DNA of 64,000 nucleotides from positions 37,849,098 through 37,913,097 of the forward strand of contig CM043962.1 of the NCBI GenBank assembly GCA_014529385.2, in the 5' to 3' direction. This document shows positions 11,009 through 20,702 of the stretch, piece by piece. The notes under the pieces were generated by a model. That model was not told where the DNA came from, did not search any database, and worked only from the letters and a program-made list of their open reading frames with translations. Position 1 is the stretch's first letter. The number at the start of each line of letters is the position of its first letter. Position numbers and translations under genes: made by a program. This DNA comes from Adiantum capillus-veneris (taxonomy: Eukaryota; Streptophyta; Polypodiopsida; Polypodiales; Pteridaceae).

Positions 11009-11877
11009 GAGTGTTTGTTGACATCCATCATTCACTTGCTTCCCTCTCAACCTCCTCCCTGACCTCTCAATCTCCCATCTTAGGGAATGTATATATAAAG
11101 CCTTATACTCACAAAAACAAGATAAACAAGTAAAAGAGCAAGAGCCATAACACAAAATCATAAAAACACATTATGCACAAGAACACGATCCTTGTATTAT
11201 TTGCACTCTAACCATCATCTATTTGCGTATACAGATATGGCTAGTACGCTAGAGTCATCCACTCCTGCCTTGGGTGAGAGGTACCCTCGTTACTTTTCAC
11301 AAATGTTTCACATGGTCTTTCCGGTGCTTGCATGTGAATGGGATTTGGTAGATACGCTAGCATGTGAGAGGAATTTTGAGGAGTTAAAATGGCTGACACG
11401 TCTCTTGACCACGATTGATCCATACTTAGTAGAGAGTGTATCTCCCATTGCACAAGCCTATCCTTTTGACCAAGATGACTATAGGCGTCTAGTGACCTTC
11501 TTAGTAAACATTGGTGCCTCTGATGATGAAGAAGATTTACATGATTATACGGATGGCATATATGGTCTCACGGATGATGACTTTGTTTTACTCGACAACG
11601 AGGATAGGGGTTTAGCCTTAGGGTTTCTCCCCCATCTCTACAATATCCTATTCCCTTGACTCTCTAGGGGGAGTGAAAATATATAGGTTAGGGTTCCTTA
11701 TGTTTTTTATTTGTGTTCAATAAGTGTTGGTACCTTTTCCCACTGATGTGCCTCCTAGAGGTATTCTTTGTGTTTCCTAGTGTGTACAGGAACGTGTTGA
11801 TGTTGTTAGGATTTGGACCTTCATGGAATCTTTCTCTCATTCACACTTGAAATCAAGCACGACCATCAACACAAACA
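11009..11877 (+). repeat. Possible internal LTR or promoter unit within element A
   Basis: A polypurine-like run is followed by TGTTTGTTGACATCC. About 870 bp later the sequence ATCAACACAAACA forms its near reverse complement, as LTR ends do. A strong TATA box (TATATATAAAG, about 11090) lies 80 bp in. No second copy exists in the window, so this may be a solo LTR inside A or an internal promoter for the downstream ORF. Confidence 0.35.
11237..11659 (+). CDS. Acidic protein of unknown function in element A
   Basis: A 141-codon frame starting at the ATG at 11237 (MASTLESSTPALGERYPRYF). An upstream Met at 11192 would add 15 residues, but the 11237 start has the better context (ATATGGCT). I do not recognise it. 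It is rich in Asp/Glu in its second half (DDEEDLHDYTDGIYGLTDDD) and has no signal peptide or membrane segment. A TATA box lies about 140 bp upstream and an AATAAG lies about 60 bp downstream, so it may be an independently transcribed accessory gene of the element. It is intact, unlike most frames around it. Confidence 0.4.
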   Translation: MASTLESSTPALGERYPRYFSQMFHMVFPVLACEWDLVDTLACERNFEELKWLTRLLTTIDPYLVESVSPIAQAYPFDQDDYRRLVTFLVNIGASDDEEDLHDYTDGIYGLTDDDFVLLDNEDRGLALGFLPHLYNILFP

Positions 11878-13030
11878 GGTGTTTCTTGTCCATTAGCATT
11901 GCCCGCCGTTATCTTTTTGCATCCATGTTTGTCTGCTTTAATTGTGATTGGTAGCATAATATACAGCACATTTGCTTAGTATAAAACATTAAATTCAATG
12001 TAATTTTTTGTCATAATCACTTGTCTAGGTTTAGAAATCAAGCAGTCCGACTAAGGTAGTTTGACCAAGCTAGGCATTAGAGATCTTCTCTTAATACCAT
12101 GGGGAATGCCTTCCTAATAATCAATGGTTACTTAGGTTCTTAATCCGATTTAGGCAGCATTGTGTGAAATGTACTAGGGCTTTCTAGTGGGCTTAGTCAC
12201 TATTGACCTTTAGCTTAAGTATTATAAAGGGAGTTTACAAATGTGATGAGCCTGGGAAGGGTAACACTGTTATACGACCCCCCAAAGTTACAAAATTAAA
12301 ATGCTGAAAACGTACCAAAAAATAAATAAAAAAATCAAAGTGCCACAATGTAAAATCTTAAGCTGGAAGAGACATCTCAGCTTGATTTGGTACTTCACTC
12401 ACATGTATCACCTATGGTACTAGAGCCCTAGAGGTTCCCAGTGTGGTCTCTTTTCCTTGAAAAGCAAAAAACCCAAGGCATACAAAATAAGCACACACAT
12501 CAAAATTGAAACAATGTGAAAAGACTTTGGGGGGGGTCAAAGAAAAGGAAATAAGTCAGGCGATGATTTCATGAGCAATTCCTTTTATCGAAGCTAAACT
12601 ACAAGGTCTTTTAGGTATAGCCTCTAGTCAGTCCTCGGACATGAAATACCTGGCTCTCGCGATTAAACAACTTAATTGACCAAAGAAAATTGAGAAGCTT
12701 GCCCATGGTATTAATAGTCGATCTTTAGTATCTTTCGACCGTTAAATTAGCGACCCAGACTTGTTTAATTTTTTACCTTTACAACTGATTACGCGTTTGA
12801 TTATATTGCAATTTAATGTTTATTGCTGGAAAATGGTTTAAAATTTTGTTACCAATCAAATTGTCTACCTACAACTACATATGCTTTTAAAATGTATATG
12901 ACAATGCAATTACTGTGCCAATGTTGTTGATTTTGCAGTAACTGAAGAAGGCTAAGGACATTCATCTCAAATGATCTTCCACCTTGACGAGCGAGCTTCA
13001 ACTCAATAGCTTCCGAGGACGGGATCTCAT
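11878..13030 (+). other. 3' non-coding region of element A
   Basis: There is no open frame above background and no recognisable domain. It has short homopolymer runs (12531-12537 G) and leads into the polypurine tract. Confidence 0.5.
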
Positions 13031-13044
13031 CAGGAAGGGGGGCA
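13031..13044 (+). other. Polypurine tract of element A
   Basis: CAGGAAGGGGGGCA ends at the 3' LTR. This is the expected primer for plus-strand DNA synthesis. The preceding words (GAGGACGGGATCTCATC) resemble the sequence just before the 3' LTR of element B. Confidence 0.8.
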
Positions 13045-13678
<634 letters not shown>

Positions 13679-14399
13679 CTCAACTTATTGTTGTACCTCC
13701 AATCATAAAGATGTACTCAATAGTGCTCCTTCGAGTGTCTTTGTCACCTGTCATGTCTGCATTAGCATACCCTTGCAAGAAAATATCAATGCCTCCAAAA
13801 TACAATGCATTTGTTGTTAGATACCTAAGTATCCACTTCACAGCTTGCTAGTACTCTTTACTTGGAATGTCCATGAATCTACTCACAACTCCCACTGCAT
13901 GTGCAATGTATGGTCTTGTCCAGACCGTAGCATACATTAGAGAACGTACCATTACAGCATATGGAACTTTAGACATATAGGCTCTCTCCTCTTGTATCTT
14001 TGGACACATATCCTTGGTTAGTTTAAAGTGACTAGCCAAAGGTGTAGAAACCAATTTTGCATCTTCAATTGCAAACCTTTCTAGGACCTTCTTAATGTAA
14101 TCCTCTTGAGATAGCTTTATTGTCTTCTTCATACTGTCCCTTGATATCTTCATACCAAGTATCCTCTTTGCAACACCTAAATCTTTCTTTGAAAAAGATT
14201 TAGATAGCTCCTCTTTTAGGTCTTTGATGTCCTACATGTTAGCACTTGCAAGCAGCATGGCATCAACATACAACATTAGGATGATGAACTTCCCATCTCC
14301 CGAATTCTTTGTGTAGACATAGTGATCTGAGTTGCATCTTCTGAATCCGTGATCCAATATCCATTGATCGAACTTCAAGTACCACTTCTTGATGCTTAT
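13679..14399 (-). pseudogene. Copia reverse transcriptase C-terminal part (element E)
   Basis: The minus-strand continuation of the copia element cut by A. It encodes, from right to left, a segment ending at the equivalent of LKFDRWILDHGFR, then YVDAMLLAS (YVDD active site changed to YVDA), the LSQEDYIKKVLERF connection and TRPYIAHAVGVVSRFM. An in-frame stop lies where C and G read ANMQD. At 14399 it is cut by the LTR of element F. The rest of this element (IN, Gag) is not in the window. Confidence 0.88.
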
Positions 14400-15253
14400 T
14401 GTTAGCAGCAAGCTAACGCGAACACCATTTTTCGGAGTTCTCCTTGTAAAACAATTATTATTTTGATAAATTGGGAATATTGTAACTCCTATTTTCTTGG
14501 TAAACTTTGTAATTAATGAGCCGGAGCTACAAGCTTCTAGATTGTATCATCTAGTCAATTCCCAGCTTTGGTAGAACTCTAGATTATTACTTTTGACCAC
14601 TCAAAAACCTTGGCTAAGGTAAAAAAACCAATTTTTGTAAGTTTTTTATAAGTTTTTTGGATAAGAAATACACAACGTGAGCTAACCACGCTCCCTTCTC
14701 TACTTCTCGCGCTTCCTACTCCCTCTCTGGTTGTCACATTGCGAGTGTGTTTGTTGCATTGCAACCGCAGGTAAGAGCTTTATGCATTGACGTAAGCCAT
14801 TCACAGTATTTCGTAGCTTTTGGCGTTGCCGGCCCGCAGCCTAATTTTATCATAACTAGAAATTTACACTTTTAAAACGAAAACTAAGCATAGGTGGAGT
14901 ATTGGGGCAACATTGCTAAGCATTTAGATGCATTCTGGGCCAAAAACGACTAGGTCAAAAATCCACTTTTGTTAATAATCGCGATTTTGGAACTTGATCG
15001 AAAGTGGGGTTTGAGTCCATAGGCATGTGTGCTTAAGTCTTATAAAGTTGTCCTAGACGTTTCATTACATTTGGATGTCAGTTGATGCTGTAACGGATGT
15101 GATTTGCTTACTGATGAGCGATTGGCTTTTGGTGATTTCAGTCACTTGAGTGTAGCTTGAGTTAGATGCGAGTTGTTCGTTGTTTTTCGAGAGATTGACA
15201 ACCTCTTGTAGCTGCAATAAGATAGGATGGTGAGGTTAGACATGCGTCCCACA
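14400..15253 (+). repeat. 5' LTR of element F
   Basis: 854 bp from TGTTAGCAGC to CCCACA, followed by a tRNA-Asp-type PBS. The flank before it is CTTAT (14395-14399). Its first 260 bp are repeated in reverse orientation at 49914-50162. The TATA position here reads GGTAAAAAAACC, while the other copy has GGTATAAAAGCC. No matching plus-strand 3' LTR lies in the window. Confidence 0.85.
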
Positions 15254-15255
15254 TT

Positions 15256-15273
15256 TGGCGCCGTTGCCGAGGA
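15256..15273 (+). other. Primer-binding site, tRNA-Asp type (element F)
   Basis: TGGCGCCGTTGCCGAGGA, one mismatch from the tRNA-Asp-complementary consensus. It lies two bases after the LTR end. Confidence 0.9.
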
Positions 15274-15935
15274 TCGAAGAGACCTAAACCATTAGGAGAA
15301 ATATGAACCCTCTAGGGTCCCTTTGGGATTAAGGTTAATTAGAGGCCAGCCAATAGGAAGAGGGTGGTGGACACACTCTACAACTAGGAAGAGCTAGGTG
15401 TGTCATAGTTTGTCCCCTCTTTCCCTTGGTTTGCCTAGGTCAAAAAAACCTTTTAGAGGAGAATACCATGCTCTTACAAGCCTTTAAAACCTGGAAAAGG
15501 GGGTGTGAAAGTGAGGTGACAGTTGGAAAAGTGAAGGTGACATGATGGTACAATGTAATTTGAATTGGGGAGGGGGAAAAGGGGGGGGGGGGGGGGGGGG
15601 GGGGGGCTCTTCAATCTCAACCATTAGATCCTTTTTTCATCCAATGGATATCATCAAAAGGCGCCTTTCAACCTCCACCCTTCATCTTGAGTGAGATCTA
15701 GTGGCTAGGATGGGCTCCCCTCTCTTCAAAATGCACCTTTTCACCTCCTCCCTTGATCTTGATTGAGATCCAAAGGCCGAGATTGAGCCCCCACTTCAAA
15801 TGGCGCCTTTCAACCTCCACCCTTGATCTTGTGCAAGATCCAATGGTCAAGATTGCACCCCCACATCATATGGAGCCTTGCTCTTTTACCCATTAAACAA
15901 CTTGCACCTTCCCCTCCAATTAACCAATGGTCCAT
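15274..15935 (+). other. Leader of element F with poly-G run and tandem repeats
   Basis: Non-coding. It contains a run of 26 G (15581-15606) and, at about 15653-15870, three degenerate units of roughly 72 bp built on GCGCCTTTCAACCTCCACCC and GATCTTG. Element B is inserted at its right end (TCCAT, 15931-15935). Confidence 0.6.
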
Positions 15936-16462
15936 TGTTGACCGCTGGGTCAACAACACGACATAACTCAAGTTTCGTACCAGAGTCTTATCTTTTGCGA
16001 GTTATGAAATGCTTCGGATTATGGCTATAAACGTCATTTGTAATGAGTAGTTATTCTAGTTTCAGAAGCCGGGGTGCAATGGCACTTCCAGATTGTAAAT
16101 ACAAAGCCATTTAACCCTTTCAACCCCATTTTTTGGTTAAACCTAAGGTAGCCTTAGTATCTAAGGTACCTAGGTCATTTTGTAAAAAAGACTTTTATCA
16201 TAATCAAAACTGAGCGCTGCCGTCTGCTGTGTGTGAGAGAGAAAGAGAGAGAGCGTGAGCTTCATCCTCTCGCTACGCCCGGCTCACTCAACACATTGGA
16301 GATCCGACTGCACCATTGTTGTAGGCTCGAGGAGAGCTACGCGACAACGCTAAGCATTCCACGCGAGATGAAGCGCACACGCTGACGCATCTACGAGCTA
16401 TTTGTGGTTGTAAGTGTATCAAACAATGTCTGTTTTTTGCGTGGTAGTAGTCTATAGAATCG
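15936..16462 (+). repeat. 5' LTR of element B, left part
   Basis: Matches 35642-36171 nearly base for base until GAATCGTGGC, then diverges abruptly. The TATA position reads GTATCTAAGG where the 3' LTR has GTATATAAGG, so the 5' promoter is probably damaged. Confidence 0.88.
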
Positions 16463-17108
16463 TGGCTATAAGTCTCTGACGCCGATCAAAAAGAGCACCA
16501 TTGTACCTTGAAATGAATATAATGGAAAAAGTTACTATTTTTAGCAGTTTTTCAAATTTTGTCAGTGCCATGATGTTTAGAATGTTATAAAGCTTCGAAA
16601 TGTGAATTAAAATAATTTTTGTGAAAATTTTCCAAATATAGTAAGTTTTTGGTCACTGACGCGTCTAGTTTTGACCTGTACCCCGAATTTGAAAAAATGC
16701 AATTTCAGACCCCGGGGGGCTACTAAATATGGCAGGTACTCGGTCCAGTACGCCTAAGTTAGAGCTCAGTATAGCAATTTACGGCATCAAAATCCGACTC
16801 GTATGGCCCGTTTTAGCCTAAAACCAATTTTTCATAAAATTGTCCGAGGAGGCACCGGGGGCCCGGGGCTGTGTGGGAACAGGTTCCAGGCCACTCCAGA
16901 CCAGCTTTAGCAGCTAGGGGGCGCCCTTTGTCCTTGTGGGAGTCCTGGGAAAGCTGCCAAGCCAGTAACTAAGTCTCAGAGTCAATTAACCTAGCAACCT
17001 GACACTTGGTGGGTAGGGAACTGGACTTGCCATGCTTAACTGGAGAAGCTCCCAAATGCATTTAGCAACCTAGATCGATTTTCAGCCTTGAGGAGCCTAT
17101 TTAAAGGC

Positions 17109-17164
<56 letters not shown>

Positions 17165-18025
17165 TCTCACACACACCCATTACACACACACACCTTGGGA
17201 AGGTGTTGCCGGTACACACACAGTTTTTGAAGGAGAAGCAAGGAGGGAGGTGCTGCCGAAATTCTCATCTTGAGGATTCATTGGATCAGAAAAATCAGAG
17301 GATTCTCAGCCCCTAATCACGGTAATCATGGTTTAATTACTACTCTTCGTAATTCTCATCTTTATTCTCCAAATTCCTTAGCTACTATGCTTAATCCTGG
17401 CTATAATTCCCTATAGATGCTCTATAAATCTCCATAGCTATACTCCACTACATAATCATCATTCAATTAGCTAAATTATGCAGCCATTCATCATCCTTAA
17501 CCAAGGATTAATGCATGATTAGGAAGGATTCCCTCTCTAGGCAGCATAGTTAATAAATTGTCAGCCAGTAATAGTGTAGATTTGATGAAATTCATTCTTT
17601 TACCACTCAATAGTGTTGTAATTAAATTAGACTCAATCTTCTCCCACATTAAAATGTGATTAAGGTTGAAAATTAATCCGTCATTAGGCCATTAAGAAGA
17701 TAATTTTATGTCACACATGCCTGCGGCAATTCTGCATCTTCATATTGCTCTAGGAAAATGAATGAGCTTGCTTACTTCATCTCTTTCATGAATCAATTAG
17801 TAAAAGTTTGAATTTATTAATCATCTAAGCCAAGTAATTAACCTTAGAGCCATTTCCCATAGGGTAAGTAAGGAATTACCCATAAAATTGCTAGGTCTCG
17901 AAGGAAAAATCTAATCTCTTGCCTAAGGAGGATTCTTTAATAATTCTAATCTGCCATTTGGTTGTTATGATGCTCTCATACTTTAGCTCTTCTCTTCAAG
18001 TTTATCATTTAAAGTAGTGAGTAAA

Positions 18026-18190
18026 ATGGCCCCGGTTAAGAGAACTCGCTTCGGTGGTGCCCATGACCACGAGGCGGGAATGACAAATGGAAAAGGAAAG
18101 GCTCCCATGGTCGAACAAGCACCAGCCATCTCACGAGCCAATGACGAAGAAATGGAAGAGGTAGATCATGGTTTTATTCAAGTTGTTTAA
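18026..18190 (+). CDS. Short basic-to-acidic ORF in block D
   Basis: A 54-codon frame with a good plant start context (AAAATGGCC) beginning MAPVKRTRFGGAHDHE and ending in an acidic segment (DEEMEEVDHGF). It resembles the start of some Gag proteins but has no domain. It lies about 930 bp downstream of the TATA-like TATTTAAAGG. It could be a Gag start, a leader peptide or chance. Confidence 0.3.
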   Translation: MAPVKRTRFGGAHDHEAGMTNGKGKAPMVEQAPAISRANDEEMEEVDHGFIQVV

Positions 18191-18456
18191 TTTAACATTG
18201 CATACGTTTAGCTAGGAATGAACATATCCCCAAACATGTTGGAGAAATCCGACGGAAACCTCGGCAATTGAATTCATTTGTATATTAAAGTCTAAAGTAG
18301 GAAAGAAATGATTGATGGATATACTGTTTGCAATAGGAAAGAATGTCTGCTAGGGAAAATTTAGCTCGGCATGTTCATTCTAATTCCAATGTTGAATTAG
18401 TCATGAACCCCCTCCTGATCACAGGGGGCAGAGTTCCTGGTTAAGGGCTCTTGAAT

Positions 18457-18538
18457 CCACGACTGCTGGTTAAGTGGTGGATACCCACGACTGCTGGTTA
18501 AGCGGTGGGAACCCACGTCTGCCGGTTAAGCGGTGGGA
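18457..18538 (+). repeat. 28-bp tandem repeats
   Basis: Three units based on CCACGACTGCTGGTTAAGCG, with a fourth degenerate unit reaching about 18570. They lie upstream of the polypurine tract of block D. Confidence 0.75.
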
Positions 18539-18631
18539 ATGTCCATGTCGTGCTTTCTATGCGGTGGACATACCTAGTTGTATGGACAGCTAGGCGACAA
18601 CGGGAGGAGTAAACTCTCGCTGGAGGGGGGA

Positions 18632-19241
18632 TGTTGTACCTCCAGAACATTGGAATTTGAATGAATAAGTTTGAGTAGAATTTTTACTAGAATATTGTCT
18701 TGGTGCAGCTTTGCAATACTGATTGAAGGGCTGTCTTAACGAACAATGTGATTCAAAATTAATCAAGGAATGTTTATGTTGAACAATCATTGTGGTAGTA
18801 ATTAGGTCACACAAGGAAGTGTGAGTGTGGGGGTGGAAAGTGGGGGCTTGGCTCAGGTTGCCAATGCCTATGAGATGGGTGGTCCCGATTGGTCGGGAAC
18901 TCTCTGTCCCCATAGTGTTTAAATCGATACTAGTAATACTCATTGCCCCTAGAGTGGTGAAGTTTCAAGTGTACGTGCCTCTGAAACATGGGGAAAAAGG
19001 CACTCGGAGTTTCTCTCCTCTTGGCAGGTGGGTCTTAGGATCGCTAGATAGTTTAAGTACGCTTCCCCTGCGAGGTGAGCTAGATCTCCTTGCTAGTAGG
19101 CTCGAACTCGACTCACCTTGTGATGAGAGATCGTCCGCTAGTCGAACCCTGAACCATCTTGTTTGCTTCCACAATAGATCTAGTAGCCACCAGGTTCACC
19201 ATCAAATCCGCTGGTTGATACGGCGGGGTGGGGACCTCACA
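18632..19241 (+). repeat. LTR in block D
   Basis: About 610 bp, TGTTGTACCTCC...ACCTCACA. A polypurine tract (TGGAGGGGGG, 18621-18630) precedes it and a tRNA-Met-type PBS (CTGGTATCAGAGC) follows two bases after it. It therefore has an element's 3' end on its left and another's 5' end on its right. No second copy is in the window, so the limits are inferred. Confidence 0.6.
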
Positions 19242-19243
19242 CC

Positions 19244-19256
19244 TGGTATCAGAGCT
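19244..19256 (+). other. Primer-binding site, tRNA-Met type (block D)
   Basis: TGGTATCAGAGCT, the initiator tRNA-Met-type primer site seen in many plant LTR elements, two bases downstream of the LTR end. Confidence 0.8.
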
Positions 19257-19769
19257 ATAGGTTTACGTACTGGAAAATGATGTTGTTTGAAATTTTTCAA
19301 AAAAATAAGGGATAGTAGGATAGCTCGTACTCAAAGCTTGAGCATGATGTTTCCCAGAATAACGTTGGATTTGTCTAATGGATTGTCTCCTGAGTGATGT
19401 TAAAGAGTTTTACTCGTTGAGCTTGTTGGGATTTAGTGGGTTCCATATGATGTTTTTTGAGAAGTCGTTGGTGCGACTAGTGCTGCAAGCAGGTAGCCTG
19501 TTGATGCACATAAAGTTATAAGTATGGATCAAAGCTCTCGAGTAAAGTTTTTACCATTATTTATCGGCCAATTTTGGATGTATTCAATGGAATGGTTAAA
19601 ATCCTTTGTGATAGCTGTACAGATTAAGTAGGCTGGTTAAGCCCAAAAAGTTAAATTTCTTCTTGAGTATGGAAAAGCTTAGGTTCATTTGAGAAGAGTG
19701 CTATAGTAATGAATTTTATACCATTGGATAGGCACCGCCTGCTGCTCTCTACTCGGCAGCGCAAGAGAA

Positions 19770-20569
19770 GAAGCTCCTCCTTAAGCAAGCTCAGCCTCCA
19801 ACCTTTAAAGGTGAAGGGGCAAATGTGGAAAGAGATGCACAAGTATGGATGGAGGCTATGGATGACTATTTCAAAGCTGCGAGAACTCAACCCGAGAACC
19901 AAACCATGCTTGCAATGTTCCGCTTGTCTGGTGATGTCAAGATCTGGTGGAAACAACATTGTAGGGACTTGGATATCAAGGGATCTTCCTAGTCATGGGA
20001 AGACATCAAGGCTGCTGTGATGGAGCGATATTTACCACCTGCGTATAAAACCTTGAAGATGAATGAATTCTTTTCACTTCGGCAGTTGACTTCATCTATC
20101 GAAGAGTATTATGCAAAGTTTGTCACTCTTTGGAGATATGCTCCTAAGATGACCTTGGAACAATAGGTAGCACGGTTCTGCCAAGGACTCATCGACCCCC
20201 TGAACAACCGACTAGAAGCTCTCATGCCAGCAACTCTACAAGATGCCTTGCTAAGGGCCAAACCATTAGCTAAAGAGATTCAGAGGAATACCCAAGATAG
20301 TGAATACTATTTGTCAAAGAGGGCAAGGACAGACAGTTGGAGTAACAGACCAATTAACCCTGCATACGACCATCGTCCGGTAGTAGCTACTACGGCAGCT
20401 ACCAAGTTTCCCAATATAAGATGCTTTGAGTGCAAGGAGTATGGACATTACAAAAGTCGATGTCCAAAAAGGATTTCCCAAACATCTGGTGCTAATAATG
20501 TACCTCTGAATGTCAATGGGCGAGGCCAACCAAACGGACGAGGAGGCCGAGGAAGAGGATACATAGGAG
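19770..20569 (+). pseudogene. Gypsy Gag of block D, truncated
   Basis: A retrotransposon gag domain reads through one frame: PPTFKGEGANVERDAQVW, MFRLSGDVKIWWKQHC, the YYAKFVTLWRYAPK helix and FCQGLIDPLNNRLEAL. Two TAG stops interrupt it (19990-19992 and 20164-20166). A canonical zinc knuckle follows, CFECKEYGHYKSRCP (CX2CX4HX4C), then a Gly/Arg-rich stretch (GRGGRGRGYIGGRD). The coding sequence is cut where the LTR of B resumes at 20570. It belongs to a gypsy lineage different from A, B and H. Confidence 0.88.
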
Positions 20570-20683
20570 GCCGAGATTTCCTCCGTGTGCCTATCGTGTC
20601 ATCTGTGTCCTCGATTGACATTATGTTGATCTAGGTAGTGTTTGCATGCACTTCATGGGTGTGTGAGTCTTTCCCGTCCAACA
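20570..20683 (+). repeat. 5' LTR of element B, right part
   Basis: GAGATTTCCTCCGTGTG... to TCCAACA, matching the last part of the 3' LTR (36488-36599). It is followed directly by the PBS, so it is the true right end of the 5' LTR. Confidence 0.9.
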
Positions 20684-20684
20684 T

Positions 20685-20702
20685 TGGCACCGCTACCGGG
20701 GA
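20685..20702 (+). other. Primer-binding site, tRNA-Asp-like (element B)
   Basis: TGGCACCGCTACCGGGGA, three mismatches from the tRNA-Asp-complementary consensus, one base after the LTR end. Confidence 0.75.

Larger units (their letters stand above)
16463..20569 (+). mobile_element. Foreign retroelement block D inside the 5' LTR of B
   Basis: About 4.1 kb that replaces, rather than simply splits, roughly 315 bp of the LTR (36172-36487 in the 3' copy). It holds a TATA-like TATTTAAAGG at about 17097, a (CA)n tract (17111-17163), a short ORF, tandem repeats, a PPT-LTR-PBS series at 18621-19256 and a Gag pseudogene cut at the right edge. The stretch 16463-17096 holds no gene that I can see. Confidence 0.65.

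Noticed and set aside
15581-15606. Run of 26 G as a functional G-quadruplex
   Set aside because: A single uninterrupted homopolymer in a decayed leader is more likely replication slippage or a sequencing effect.
17088-17273. His-Thr-rich ORF
   Set aside because: It is a product of the CA microsatellite in block D.
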